A DNA stretch of 64,000 nucleotides from an uncultured Collinsella sp. (GCA_900552385.1 URZI01000005.1:65808-129807); one strand, 5' to 3'. Numbered from the stretch's first letter, positions 48,642 through 57,836 are shown. A program made the numbers and translations. Notes: generated by a model from the letters alone, not told the origin.

Positions 48642-49456
48642 TGGCCATGACACGACTCTCCGACCCGACGCCGCGCATGACTCTCCCGCGGGCCCTGCTC
48701 TCCGAGGCCCTGCGCCTGGCGCGCTCCCCGCTCACGGCGGTGCACCTCGTCTGCGGCCTGGCAGCCGGTCTTGCCTGCGGCGAGTACTTCTCTGTAACCC
48801 GATGGGACCCGGCGCTGGGCGCGGACGCCTACGCCCAGTTCCTCGGCGCCCTCATGCCGCTCATGTCCGCCATCGTCTGCGGGCTCGCCGTGGACGAGGA
48901 GCGCGCTGCCGGGCACCTCGCCAACCTCACGGCGGTCCCCTCGCGCGGGCGCGCCGTCGCGGCGAAGCTGCTCGCCCTTGCGGCGCTCGGCGCGGGCGCG
49001 CTGGCCGTGGCGCTCGGCGTGTTCGGGGCCGTGCTCGCCGTCGCCGGGCGCCTGCCGCTCGGGCCCGCTCCGCTTGCGGCCGCCTGGGCGGGCATCGTGC
49101 TGGGCAGCCTGCCCCTCTACGCGCTGGGGCTCGGCGTGGCCCTGCGCCTCAGCCGCAACGCCGCCATCTGCGCCGGCGCGGCGGGGATGCTCCTCGCGTT
49201 CTTCTCAGTGGGCGGACTTGCGCACGGCCTCATGACCGGCGAGCTCACCGGTGCCCTGGCGACGCCCCTGAGCTGGGTGCCGCTCGCCTGGCCCGCGCGC
49301 CTGGGGTCGCTCGGGATAGAGGCCTTCATCGACGCCGCACGCGCGGCGGCCCCTCTCCTCACGACTGCGCTCGCTGGCCTCGTGCTCGCCCTGGCAGCCG
49401 CCGCCGTCCTTCTGGCCTGGTTCTGCCGTTTCGAGGACGGGAGGGCAGATGAGTAG
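48641..49456 (+). CDS. ABC permease, MutG-like
   Basis: A 271-residue membrane protein with about six hydrophobic segments, read from the ATG at 48641, 2 bases after AGGAGAGG and overlapping the previous stop. The long upstream frame is an artefact of the high G+C. The stretch GLAVDEERAAGHLANLTAVPSRGRAVAAKL is the cytoplasmic loop typical of this permease group. Probably the second half of the transport channel. Confidence 0.75.
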   Translation: MAMTRLSDPTPRMTLPRALLSEALRLARSPLTAVHLVCGLAAGLACGEYFSVTRWDPALGADAYAQFLGALMPLMSAIVCGLAVDEERAAGHLANLTAVPSRGRAVAAKLLALAALGAGALAVALGVFGAVLAVAGRLPLGPAPLAAAWAGIVLGSLPLYALGLGVALRLSRNAAICAGAAGMLLAFFSVGGLAHGLMTGELTGALATPLSWVPLAWPARLGSLGIEAFIDAARAAAPLLTTALAGLVLALAAAAVLLAWFCRFEDGRADE

Positions 49457-49850
49457 GAAGCCGCTCGCCGCCGTGCTCGCCCTCCTCTCCGTAGCGCTCG
49501 TCCTGGGCGGGAATGCCCTGCTCGACGCCGGCTGGGGGTCGGCGCTGCGCTCGATCGCCGACCGCGTGCTGCCCAACCCTGAGATCGCCATGTGGGCGCC
49601 CGCGCCCGAGCCCGGCAGCCACGCGAGCTCCTACGCCGACGCCACCGGGGCGGGGGCGAACTACGTCTACCTGGTGGACGCGGCGGACGACAGGGGCAAT
49701 GTCCGAGAGCTCCAGCTCATCTTCTTCGGACGGGAGTCGAACGGCGAGGGCTGGCTCGAGATCGAGGCGCGCGGCGGCTCGGGCGTGCGCTACCGCGCGT
49801 GCGATGCGGCCGAGGCGCCCGCAGCTGCGCGCGGGGCTCTAGACCGCTGA
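49449..49850 (+). CDS. YxeA-like exported small protein
   Basis: A 133-residue protein with an N-terminal hydrophobic segment (LAAVLALLSVALVLGGNALL) and a small domain (ANYVYLVDAADDRGNVREL, then LEIEARGGSGVRY) that resembles the DUF1093/YxeA family by pattern. Such proteins often accompany ABC exporters for peptide antibiotics. It overlaps the permease gene by 8 bases. Its role is unknown; an accessory to immunity is likely. The family call is tentative. Confidence 0.6.
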   Translation: MSRKPLAAVLALLSVALVLGGNALLDAGWGSALRSIADRVLPNPEIAMWAPAPEPGSHASSYADATGAGANYVYLVDAADDRGNVRELQLIFFGRESNGEGWLEIEARGGSGVRYRACDAAEAPAAARGALDR

Positions 49851-49894
49851 GCGCGGCGCAAGTACAATGCAACGGGAGTTTCAGGAGGTCGAAT

Positions 49895-50557
49895 ATGGCG
49901 AGGATACTGGCAGTGGATGATGAGCGGGCGATCCTCGACGCGCTCGCGCGCGTTCTCGGCCGCGACGGCCATGAAGTCGTCAAGGCAACGGACCCGACGG
50001 CGGTCCTGGGGACGGACCTCTCGCGCTTCGACCTCGTGCTCTGCGACGTCATGATGCCGGGGCTCGACGGCTTCGAGCTCGTGCGGCAGATCCGCCCGGA
50101 CTTCGACGGGCCCATCATCTTCCTGACCGCGCGCGTGGCCGAGGAGGACGCCGTGGCCGGCTACGGCCTGGGCGCCGACGACTACGTCCGCAAGCCCTTC
50201 GGGGCCGCGGAGCTGCGCGCCAAAGTCGCGGCCCATCTACGCCGTGAGCGCCGGCCGCGCTCGCACGCCCTCTCCTTCGGGGAGGTGCGGATCGACCTCG
50301 GGGCGCGCGGCCTCGCCGTGGGTGGCGAGGCCGTGCCGCTCACGCCCACCGAGTACGCCATCTGCGAGTACCTCGCCCGCCACCCCGGGCAGGTCATGAG
50401 CCGCGCGCAGATCCGCGAGGCGGTGCTCGGCTGGGAGAGCGACGCCGACGACGCGGCCATATCCATGCAGGTCAGCCGCGCCCGGAGGAAACTCTCCGAG
50501 GCCGGCGCCGATCCGATCGCGACCGTCTGGGGGATGGGGTACAAGTGGCAGCTCTGA
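49895..50557 (+). CDS. OmpR-family response regulator
   Basis: A 220-residue regulator with receiver marks VDDE, CDVMMPGLDG and KPFG, and a winged-helix output (TPTEYAICEYLARHPGQVMSR, ATVWGMGYKW). AGGAGG precedes the ATG at 49895, and TACAAT lies 33 bases before it. The kinase gene overlaps its end. It probably controls the adjacent exporter in response to an antimicrobial peptide. Confidence 0.9.
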   Translation: MARILAVDDERAILDALARVLGRDGHEVVKATDPTAVLGTDLSRFDLVLCDVMMPGLDGFELVRQIRPDFDGPIIFLTARVAEEDAVAGYGLGADDYVRKPFGAAELRAKVAAHLRRERRPRSHALSFGEVRIDLGARGLAVGGEAVPLTPTEYAICEYLARHPGQVMSRAQIREAVLGWESDADDAAISMQVSRARRKLSEAGADPIATVWGMGYKWQL

Positions 50558-51972
50558 GGACCAGGGCGCGAGGTCGCGGGGGCATGCCGCTCTCCTTCGT
50601 CATCGCGCGCTACTTCGCCTACGCGTTCGCGGCGGTCGCCACGGCGTGGCTCGCCTCGTTCATGGCGCTCTCCGCGGCGATCAACGCGGGCTTCGTCTAC
50701 GAGGCAAGCTGGGGGCCGGCCAATGCGCGCGAGGTCGCGGAGGGCCTGGCACGCGACGGCGTCTGCGGGCAGCAGGACGTGCCGACGGCGTACCGCTACC
50801 TCATCCTGAATAAGGACGGATACGTGCTGATGACAGACCTCGAGGGCACGCGGCTCGAAGACGCGACGGAAATGGCCCGTGCGGCACTCGCCGCGGATCC
50901 GGGCACAGTGGAGATTGAGGGCGGGGGCTCGGGTCTCACCTACGCCGCGTTCCCGCTCAAGGGCGGCGGGGCCTGCGCACTCGTCAGCGAGTACCTGCCG
51001 CAGTGGGTCTCGCGCGACCTCGCCGGCCTGCTTCCCAACCCGCAGAACCTCATGCTCGTCGGCGCCGCTGCGGGAAGCGCGCTCGCGCTCGCGCTCGTGG
51101 CGCGCCGCGCGAGCCGCGTGATCTCGCGCAAGATGGCGCCGCTCGCGGAGGCGGCGGAGCGCGTCGGCGCGGGGGAGCTCGACTTCGCGGTCGGCAGCAC
51201 CAACGTGCGCGAGGTGAACGACGTCCTCGCCGCGATGGACGCCATGCGGGCCTCCCTCGCCGAGTCGCTCGAGGCCCGCTGGGCCGCGGAGCGGGGGCAG
51301 CGCGAGCAGGTGGCGTCGCTCGCCCACGACCTCAAGACGCCGCTCACCGTGCTGCGCGCCAACGCCGACTTCGTGGCGGAGGAGCTGGAAGACGAGAAAG
51401 ACGCCGACCTCGCGGCCGCCGCGCGCGACATAGCCGGCAGTGTCGAAAGGCTCGACGGCTACGTGCGCTTGCTCATCGAGGCCTCGCGCGGGTCCGGCGG
51501 GGCTGAGAGGGCCCCCATGCGGCCGGCCGAGCTCTGCGAGCAGGTCCTCGCCGAGGCCGCCCAGATCGCCCGGGCGCGAGGCGTGACGCTCGACGCGGCC
51601 ACGGGCCCTGCTGTCGCGGGCGCGCCCGAGGCCCCGCTCGACCGAACCGCCCTGGCGCGAGCCGCCGCGAACCTCGTGGCCAACGCCGCCGAGCACGCGC
51701 GCTCGCGCGTGGCGGTCTCCTGCGACGTCGAGGGCAGCCACCTCGTCATCGAGGTGTCCGACGACGGACCGGGCTTCTCTCCCGCCGCCCTCGAACGCGG
51801 CTGTGAGCGCCTCTTCACAGATGACTCCTCCCGCTCCTCGCGCGACGGAGGCCGCCACTACGGGCTCGGCCTCCACGCCGCCTCCGAGGCCGCGAGCGCC
51901 CACGGGGGCTCCGTCTCTCTCGCCAACAGCCCCTCGGGCGGCGCGGTGGCCACCATCGCGGTCCCCCTGTGA
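50545..51972 (+). CDS. Sensor histidine kinase of the immunity module
   Basis: A kinase of up to 475 residues. It has a membrane helix at about 22-45, a compact outer sensor and a second helix near residue 170, followed by a HAMP-like linker. The H-box is SLAHDLKTPLTVL, the N-box NLVANAAEHA and the G-boxes DDGPGFSP and HYGLGLHAA. The GTG at 50545 lies within the end of the regulator gene; an ATG at 50584 (MPLSFVIARYF) is an equally possible start. The sequence is strongly G+C-biased like its partners. Confidence 0.88.
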   Translation: MAALRTRARGRGGMPLSFVIARYFAYAFAAVATAWLASFMALSAAINAGFVYEASWGPANAREVAEGLARDGVCGQQDVPTAYRYLILNKDGYVLMTDLEGTRLEDATEMARAALAADPGTVEIEGGGSGLTYAAFPLKGGGACALVSEYLPQWVSRDLAGLLPNPQNLMLVGAAAGSALALALVARRASRVISRKMAPLAEAAERVGAGELDFAVGSTNVREVNDVLAAMDAMRASLAESLEARWAAERGQREQVASLAHDLKTPLTVLRANADFVAEELEDEKDADLAAAARDIAGSVERLDGYVRLLIEASRGSGGAERAPMRPAELCEQVLAEAAQIARARGVTLDAATGPAVAGAPEAPLDRTALARAAANLVANAAEHARSRVAVSCDVEGSHLVIEVSDDGPGFSPAALERGCERLFTDDSSRSSRDGGRHYGLGLHAASEAASAHGGSVSLANSPSGGAVATIAVPL

Positions 51973-52233
51973 GGGCCTGACGACTCAGGCCCTCACACCG
52001 GCGTGCCTCGCAATCAAACGCTTCCCGGATAATAATACCCGTTGCAGGGATCGCCCTGTCTAGTCGCCGCCCATGTGCATGAGCATGCCGGCGATGCGAG
52101 TCGCCATCTCGTCCGCCGCTGGAATGAATCCTTACTCCCATTCCTCCGAGTACCGCCCCATGCCTTGTCGTCTTGAAACACGGGGAGTAAATGGCGAAAT
52201 CGCAGATGAAAGGGAGTAAAAAGGCAAAGAAAA

Positions 52234-52263
52234 AGCCTCCATTCCAACATGGGAACGGAGGCT
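52234..52263 (-). terminator. Terminator-like hairpin
   Basis: Arms AGCCTCCATTCC and GGAACGGAGGCT (11 of 12 paired) are followed on the minus strand by TTTTTCTTT. The gene it once served is not recognisable. Confidence 0.5.
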
Positions 52264-52624
52264 CGATAATTGAGTTTACTCACCAATGTCGCTGGTGGCT
52301 TTGCCGTGACTCTCGTACGAAACGAAACTCAGCGGCACAGTGCGGCACTCAAAAGTGCAGGTCAGAACCCTGTCAGCCTACTCCCACTCAGTGCCTAATC
52401 CAGTCCGAGTGTTGTCGATGCGTGTCGCGTCGTACCGTCTAAGGACTGAATCGTGCGCAATTTGGGCGAATCAGGCCCTTGATTCGCGATTTCGGGAATG
52501 ACTCAATTGATTCGCAAAACCGCAGGCCGCTCCTTTAATCACTCCCTGGTTCCCGCCGGGGTTCGTAGCGGGTGGCGTGAAAAGGGGTGATTCAAAGGGT
52601 CGGAGAGATGCGTCTTAGCCGAGA

Positions 52625-52643
52625 ATAAGGTTAGCCTTATCTT
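52625..52643 (+). promoter_or_regulatory. DtxR/IdeR-like metal box before the methyltransferase gene
   Basis: AGGTTAGCCTTATCT matches the core AGGTTAGCCTAACCT of DtxR-type iron boxes at 13 of 15 positions and lies within the dyad ATAAGGTTAGCCTTAT. TATAGT about 20 bases downstream could be the -10 element. Confidence 0.4.
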
Positions 52644-52699
52644 ACTGCATGATTCGTGTGTTATAGTTAGATGCCTCTAACTATTTGGGGGCGATAGCA

Positions 52700-53329
52700 A
52701 TGCACGAACGCAAGGGCTTCTGGGACAAGAATGCCGGTCGGTACGACCGTTTCATGCGAAAGGACCGGGCGGCGTATGAGAAGATGTATGGGCTGATCAG
52801 GCCGGTGGTGAAAGCAAAAACCGTGCTGGAGGTTGCCACCGGCACGGGGCTTATCGCAAAGAGCGTCGTGAATGCGGCGGCGTACATCGAGGCTACGGAC
52901 GCTTCTGCAAAGATGATCCTTGAAGCAAAGCGGGACAATCAATCCGCAAAGCTGCACTTTTCCGTACAAGATATGTTCCGCCTGCCCTATGCACAGAAGT
53001 CCTTTGATGTGGTGATCGCGTCCAACGCGCTTCACATAGTGCCGCATCCGGAAAAGGCCCTGCAAGAAATCAGGCGGGTGCTGAAGGACGACGGCGTGCT
53101 CATCGCGCCAACCTTCACCCACGCGGGGAGCTCGGTTTCCGGCAAGGCAAAAGCCTTTTTCATGAGTATGGCGGGATTCCCCCTCCACAGCAGGTGGACA
53201 AGCGAGGAATACCTACGTTTCCTGCGTCAAAACGGCTGGGCAGTGCAGAAAAGCGCGGTGCTGAAGGCCTCGTTCCCGTTGACCTATGCGGAATGCACGA
53301 AATCGGAGGGGCCAGATGTCGTTCTTTGA
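52700..53329 (+). CDS. Class I SAM-dependent methyltransferase
   Basis: A 209-residue methyltransferase. Motif I is VLEVATGTGLIA and the acidic residue of motif II lies in YIEATDASAKMI. Motif IV is FDVVIASNALHIVPHPEKAL, as in Ubie/MenG-like enzymes. The substrate is unknown. The ATG at 52700 follows GGGGGCGATAGCA. Base and codon use are less G+C-rich than in the window's core genes, pointing to transfer. A broken and a third methyltransferase follow on the same strand. Confidence 0.88.
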   Translation: MHERKGFWDKNAGRYDRFMRKDRAAYEKMYGLIRPVVKAKTVLEVATGTGLIAKSVVNAAAYIEATDASAKMILEAKRDNQSAKLHFSVQDMFRLPYAQKSFDVVIASNALHIVPHPEKALQEIRRVLKDDGVLIAPTFTHAGSSVSGKAKAFFMSMAGFPLHSRWTSEEYLRFLRQNGWAVQKSAVLKASFPLTYAECTKSEGPDVVL

Positions 53330-53478
53330 AAACGCCCGTCAGCGTGGAGAGGACTAGAAAGCTCAACCGAGCTGCAATTCAGGAGGGGCGTTGCGCCGTT
53401 CTGCAAGGCAGTGTGGCGGATATGGCGTTTGATGACGTCATGCGGGCGTTTTTGCATCCACCCTGCACATGGCGATAG
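53316..53478 (+). pseudogene. Remnant of another SAM-dependent methyltransferase
   Basis: MSFFENARQRGED and a stop (53316-53357) match the start of the MSFFENTRKP-type methyltransferases. In another frame, RKLNRAAIQEGRCAVLQGSV (about 53355-53415) matches their middle part, then similarity is lost at VMRAF. The gene has suffered an internal deletion and frameshift. Its start overlaps the end of the previous gene, so the two once formed an operon. A further 18-codon frame (MTVIAAVLAAALMTVFIH, 53481-53537) is of unknown origin. Confidence 0.6.
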
Positions 53479-53548
53479 GCATGACGGTCATAGCGGCTGT
53501 GCTGGCGGCGGCACTTATGACAGTCTTTATTCACTGAGGAAGAAACCT

Positions 53549-54379
53549 ATGAAATGTAAAATTGAGAAAAACACCGTGCAGGAGACGCTGATCCTCCCGC
53601 TGTATTCCCGAAAGCTGTGTACGGAGCTGTACCCGAACCTTTACAGGGATGAAACAGCGGTTCGCCTGCTCGACCAGATCGACTACGACTTTTCAGAGGC
53701 AGAGAAAAACTCCCGCAGCCTGATGCAGCGCTTTGGTGCGCTGGAGGTGGCCATGCGGCAGAGTGACCTTGCTTTCGAGGTGCGGGATTACCTGAAAGGC
53801 CATCCCAATGCGGCGGTGGTCAATCTGGGCTGCGGGTTGGACAACACCGGCAGAACCTGCGACAACGGTAGATGCAAGATCTACAATCTGGACTTCCCGG
53901 ATGTGATTGCCTTGCGGCAGCAGCTACTGCCCGCCGGGAATCGGGAACAAAATATCCCCTGCGACCTGAAAGACACCGCATGGTTTGGCAAAATCGATGC
54001 CTCCGGCGGGGCGGTGTTCTTTGCCTCCGGGGTGTTCTATTACTTTCTGACCCAGCAGGTCCGGGAACTGGTGCGGGAGATGGCGGACGCTTTCCCCGGC
54101 GGTGTGCTGGTCTTTGATGCTGCCAATCGGACAGCAGTAAAGATAATCGCAAAAACATGGCTTAAGACTGCAAAAATCAAGGATGTGGGGGCATATTTTG
54201 CGGTTTCGGATGCCGCCAAGGAAATCGGCACGTGGGACAGCCGTCTGCAGGTCACAAGTCGCGGCTATATGCTGGGTTATAACGATTTGAGAGACCCTTC
54301 TGTCAGCGGCTTTTTCCGGTTTCTCGCAAGGGTCGGTGACAACGGGATGAAAATTCAAATCGTGAAAATAAGATTTTGA
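53549..54379 (+). CDS. Methyltransferase of the TcmP/LCMT family
   Basis: A 276-residue enzyme of the leucine carboxyl methyltransferase-like group. The SAM motif is VVNLGCGLDNTG, preceded by the family mark FGALEVAMRQSDLAFEVRDY, and the later motif is FFASGVFYYFLTQQVRELV. Members methylate carboxyls or polyketide hydroxyls. GAGGAAG precedes the ATG at 53549. Lower G+C than the core genes suggests it came with the neighbouring methyltransferase from a Firmicute. The terminator at 54394 follows. Confidence 0.85.
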   Translation: MKCKIEKNTVQETLILPLYSRKLCTELYPNLYRDETAVRLLDQIDYDFSEAEKNSRSLMQRFGALEVAMRQSDLAFEVRDYLKGHPNAAVVNLGCGLDNTGRTCDNGRCKIYNLDFPDVIALRQQLLPAGNREQNIPCDLKDTAWFGKIDASGGAVFFASGVFYYFLTQQVRELVREMADAFPGGVLVFDAANRTAVKIIAKTWLKTAKIKDVGAYFAVSDAAKEIGTWDSRLQVTSRGYMLGYNDLRDPSVSGFFRFLARVGDNGMKIQIVKIRF

Positions 54380-54393
54380 GAGACAAAAATGCA

Positions 54394-54442
54394 AAAGACG
54401 GGCACTTCTTGCCGCCCAATTGGCAAGAAGCGCTCGTCTTTT
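54394..54442. terminator. Bidirectional terminator between convergent genes
   Basis: The long imperfect stem AAAGACGGGCACTTCTTGCC / GGCAAGAAGCGCTCGTCTTT has an 8-base loop, with CTTTTCTT after it on the plus strand and T-rich sequence after it on the minus strand. Confidence 0.8.
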
Positions 54443-54474
54443 CTTAACGCGTTGTATGGCGGAGAGAGCGCAAG

Positions 54475-55359
54475 TTACGCGAGCGCCCTTCTTGCCAGCT
54501 CGGCCGCGCCGAGGATTCCTTGGTCGCCGCCGCAGCCCGGGGCGCAGATGTAGCTCTCCATGTCCTTAAGCTCGGCGGTCTGGATGTAGCCACCCAGATA
54601 TTCGAGGGTCTTCTTGCGGACGATGCCGTAGAGCTGCTCCTGGTGCATCACGCCGCCGCCGAGGACGATGCGGCGAGGCGAGTACATGAGCACGAGGTTC
54701 GCACACATCTGCCCCAGATAATCCCCCTCGAGCATCCACACCTCATCGTTGTCCGCGAGCTCGGCCGCGGGCTTTCCCCAGCGCGCGGCGATGGCGGGGC
54801 CGGAGGCGAGGCCCTCGAGGCAGCTCGCGTGGCTCGGGCAGACGCAGCGTCCTTCCTCGGTGGGACGGGTCCTTACCAGCATGTGGCCGGCCTCGGGGTG
54901 CAGCATGCCGTGAAGGAGCCTGCCCGCGCACATGACGCCCGCGCCCACGCCGGTGCCGATGGTCACGTAGACGGCGTCCTTGAGCCCCTTGCAGCAGCCG
55001 AAGACCGCTTCGCCGAGGCAGGCAACGTTCACGTCCGTATCGTAGGCCACCGGAATCCCGAGGGCGTCGGCGAACGCGGCGCGAAGACCATAGCCTCGCC
55101 ACGCGAGCTTGGGCGTTTGGAGGATGGAGCCGTAGCGCTCGTCGGCGGGGTCGACGCAGGTCGGGCCGAAGGCGCCGATGCCCAACGCGTCCACATCGCG
55201 GGCGGCGAACCACTCGATCATCTGCGGGACGGTCTCGGCGGGCGCAAGCGTCGGGGTCTCCATACGGTCGAGGACCTCGCCGTCGCCGGACACCACGGCA
55301 CAGACCATCTTGGTCCCGCCGGCCTCGAGGGCACCGAGCCTCATTTGCTTTTCGCTCAT
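54475..55359 (-). CDS. ROK-family sugar kinase (fructokinase-like)
   Basis: A 294-residue kinase. The phosphate motif is GALEAGGTKMVCAV, the second ATP motif is TIGTGVGAGVM, and the zinc site is HPEAGHMLV followed by CVCPSHASCLEG. The GALEAGGTK opening is that of bacterial ROK fructokinases. It would phosphorylate the hexose released inside the cell by the GH172 enzyme. It is the last gene of the sugar operon, 79 bases after that gene. Confidence 0.88.
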   Translation of the reverse strand: MSEKQMRLGALEAGGTKMVCAVVSGDGEVLDRMETPTLAPAETVPQMIEWFAARDVDALGIGAFGPTCVDPADERYGSILQTPKLAWRGYGLRAAFADALGIPVAYDTDVNVACLGEAVFGCCKGLKDAVYVTIGTGVGAGVMCAGRLLHGMLHPEAGHMLVRTRPTEEGRCVCPSHASCLEGLASGPAIAARWGKPAAELADNDEVWMLEGDYLGQMCANLVLMYSPRRIVLGGGVMHQEQLYGIVRKKTLEYLGGYIQTAELKDMESYICAPGCGGDQGILGAAELARRALA

Positions 55360-55438
55360 GTGATCCTCCTTACAAAGGGACGCCCGCAGTCATGGTCAAC
55401 CGCGGACGCCCATAACGTTGGCTTGTTTCGAGGCGACC

Positions 55439-56563
55439 CTACCTGGGCACGCGGTCCTGCCTTGCGGCAAACGGGGCGAGCACGGCGTGCGGCTCGCTTT
55501 GGTACCAGTAGGCGACGGTGGAGATGTCGTCCTCGCGCTCGTAGAGCTTGATGTCGTCGTTGCCGAGGTCCTGGAACGTCACGCGCAGGTCCTCCTTGAA
55601 CGAGATCGGGTCGGGAAGGTGCCACCTGTAGAGGCCGTGCCTGGGCAGCGCGTCGTCGTTGGTCGCGAGCATCGGGTTCGGGTTCGGCTTGCCCGCGCTG
55701 AAGCGGTCGCGCGTGGCGTCGCGCGTCGAGCGGTACGGGTAGCCGGCGAACAGCGTGTTGAAGCACTGCGCCTCGGGCAGCGCGTGGGGCGGCCTGTCGA
55801 GGAAGGCCCAGGCACCGCCGAAGTAGTCCTCGGCTCCCGTCGAGGTGACCGTGGGGAACTCCTCGTCGCCGTCGAGGAAGAACTTCATCTCGCCCTCGCC
55901 CCACCAATAGCGCTCCAGGGCGCACAGGGCCATGTAGGTGCCGACGTAGTAGCCCTTGCCGCGCACGCCGTCGAGCACGGTGTAGTCGACGCCCCTGTGG
56001 GTGCTGCGCTCGCGGTTAAAGCGGGCGTGGAAGTACATGGCGTCGTCCGGCACGTCGGTGAGCGCGTAGTTGAACGTGTAGAAGATGTACTTAATGAACC
56101 CGGGGTGCTCGCTCGTAAGCGTGACTTTGGCGTGCTTCCTGAAGGGCATCTCGAAGTAGCAGTTCATGCCGCCCGTCGGGTTCACGCAGATGGGCATCGA
56201 GTTGACGATGGCGCGCTCACCGAAGCCGTTGCAGAAGAAGTCGCCGACAGGGCACTCGACCGAGGGGGTCTCCTCGTCGTCCCAGTAGAAGCGCAGCACG
56301 AGGTCGCGCATGACGAAGCTGCCGGCGGCGGTCTTGTCGGGGACGGTCATCCAGATGTGGCGGATGATGCCGGGGCCCTCGATGTCCGCGAGCGTGATGG
56401 TCTCGCCGGACTCAAGGGGCACGCAGCACGAGCCCTTGCGGCCGACACCGAGGTGGCTGGCCGACATGGCGGCGCGGCCCTTCTCGCCCGTGATGTTCTC
56501 GGGGGTGATGGCGCGGCTTTCCTCACCGCCGTGCATCCACACGTCTTTAAGGAACTCTCTCAT
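55439..56563 (-). CDS. GH172 family glycosidase (DUF2961)
   Basis: A 374-residue protein of the DUF2961/GH172 family, with the conserved blocks GPGIIRHIWMTVPD, GDFFCNGFGERAIVNSMPI, YWWGEGEMKFFLDGD and TGAEDYFGGAW; the last two carry acidic residues likely to be catalytic. Characterised members are alpha-D-fructofuranosidases acting on difructose dianhydride I and related sugars, or D-arabinofuranosidases. No signal peptide is seen, so it should act on sugar brought in by the adjacent PTS. The start follows GAGGAGG. Confidence 0.85.
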   Translation of the reverse strand: MREFLKDVWMHGGEESRAITPENITGEKGRAAMSASHLGVGRKGSCCVPLESGETITLADIEGPGIIRHIWMTVPDKTAAGSFVMRDLVLRFYWDDEETPSVECPVGDFFCNGFGERAIVNSMPICVNPTGGMNCYFEMPFRKHAKVTLTSEHPGFIKYIFYTFNYALTDVPDDAMYFHARFNRERSTHRGVDYTVLDGVRGKGYYVGTYMALCALERYWWGEGEMKFFLDGDEEFPTVTSTGAEDYFGGAWAFLDRPPHALPEAQCFNTLFAGYPYRSTRDATRDRFSAGKPNPNPMLATNDDALPRHGLYRWHLPDPISFKEDLRVTFQDLGNDDIKLYEREDDISTVAYWYQSEPHAVLAPFAARQDRVPR

Positions 56564-56575
56564 CGTCGACCTCCT

Positions 56576-56974
56576 CTATTCGTCGTCTTCGCACTCGGCG
56601 GAACTGGCACCGTTCACGTAGACGATCTGCTGGCGCGCCTCGTCGACGAGGGCGTCGAAGTCGAGTTTCTCGTCGGGGCGCGCGAGCGCGACCGTCATGG
56701 CGAGCGGGAGGTTGACACCCGCGATCACGTGGATCCGGTCGGAGGCGAAGCGGGAGAAGCGCTGGTTCACGCTGCCGCCGAGCGCGTCGGTGAGGACGAC
56801 GACCTCGTCAGTGCCCGAAAGCGCCGCCTCGACCGCTGCGTCGAGCCCCTCGCCGTTGTCGTTCACGTAGGCGCACACGGCGTTGACGGCGTCGCTCTTA
56901 CCCGTAAGAAACTCGAGGGTGTCCTTGAAGCCCTGGGCGAGAAGGGAATGGCTCGCCACAACTATCTTTCTCAT
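56576..56974 (-). CDS. PTS mannose-family IIA component
   Basis: A 132-residue protein of the EIIA-Man fold. The phospho-histidine is His9 in VVASHSLLAQGFK. LTDALGGSVNQRF and INLPLAMT-like VNLPLAMTVALARP are also typical. It takes phosphate from HPr and passes it to the IIB protein. It lies 26 bases after the IID gene. Confidence 0.92.
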   Translation of the reverse strand: MRKIVVASHSLLAQGFKDTLEFLTGKSDAVNAVCAYVNDNGEGLDAAVEAALSGTDEVVVLTDALGGSVNQRFSRFASDRIHVIAGVNLPLAMTVALARPDEKLDFDALVDEARQQIVYVNGASSAECEDDE

Positions 56975-57000
56975 TGATTCACCAATCTCTTGGGTCGAAG

Positions 57001-57834
57001 CTAGGCAAGGATGCCGGCGGCGGAGGCGACCATCGCGAGGACGATCACCACGAGGATGAGGGCCGTCATGCTCGCGTTCTTCTTGGTAAGAAGGTAATAC
57101 GCGCTTCCCGTGATGGCGGCGGGGATCATGGCAGGCAGGATCTTGTCGAGCAGCGGCTGAATCTCCATCGAGACGTCGCCGAAGCTGAAGCTAATCGGGC
57201 AGGTGACGCCGATGACCGAGGCGATGAGGCAGCCGACCACGGTGAGGCCGAGCACGGAGGCGGCGGCAGTGAGGTTGGGAAGCTTCTCGCTGAAGTCGGT
57301 GACGAGCTTCACACCCTGCTTGTAGCCGAACTCGAGGGCGTGCATGCGGACCCAGAAGATGGCCAGGATGAGCGCGAACCAGATGCCGGCTCCCACGGGG
57401 TTGCCCTCGATGGCCATATAGGCGGCGATGGAGCCCATGATGGTCGGGATCATGGTCATGAGCAGGGAGTCGCCGACGCCGGCGAGCGGTCCCATGGTGC
57501 CGATCTTCAGGTCTTGGACGGCGTCCGCCGCCGCGAGGCCGTCACGCTCCTCCATGGCCACGCAGGCGCCGAGGATGATGGCGGCGAGCCAAGGCTGGGT
57601 GTTGTAGTAGCGGAAGTGGTGTTGCAGCGCTTGCTTATAGTCCTCGTCGTTCGTGTAGATCTTCCTCAGGACCGGCGAGAGGGCGTAGGCGACTGAGGCG
57701 CCCTGCTGGGTCTGGTAGTTGAAGGTGCACACGCTCATGAGCCAGCGCCAGTTCGCGTTGCGCAGGTCCTTCTTGGTGACCTTGTAGCCGGAGGGCTTGC
57801 CCTCGGCGACGGCGGTGATGTTCTCGTTTTCCAT
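57001..57834 (-). CDS. PTS mannose-family IID component
   Basis: A 277-residue membrane protein with the IID hallmarks: NWRWLMSVCTFNYQTQQG near the N-terminus, FNTQPW-like YYNTQPWLAAIILG, and MGPLAGVGDSL. The C-terminal hydrophobic segments form part of the transport unit with IIC. It starts 2 bases after the IIC stop. Confidence 0.93.
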   Translation of the reverse strand: MENENITAVAEGKPSGYKVTKKDLRNANWRWLMSVCTFNYQTQQGASVAYALSPVLRKIYTNDEDYKQALQHHFRYYNTQPWLAAIILGACVAMEERDGLAAADAVQDLKIGTMGPLAGVGDSLLMTMIPTIMGSIAAYMAIEGNPVGAGIWFALILAIFWVRMHALEFGYKQGVKLVTDFSEKLPNLTAAASVLGLTVVGCLIASVIGVTCPISFSFGDVSMEIQPLLDKILPAMIPAAITGSAYYLLTKKNASMTALILVVIVLAMVASAAGILA

Positions 57835-57836
57835 GG

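Larger units (their letters stand above)
51973..52699. other. Junction region of 727 bp with remnants
   Basis: No intact gene. A minus-strand tail ending at 52060 (GFIPAADEMATRIAGMLMHM) is the end of a lost gene. A minus-strand terminator-like hairpin lies at 52234-52263. The words TACTCCCATTC (52133) and TACTCCCACTC (52379) resemble one at 63473. An iron-box-like dyad stands at 52625-52643. Base composition falls from very G+C-rich to moderate here, marking a boundary between segments. Confidence 0.5.
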
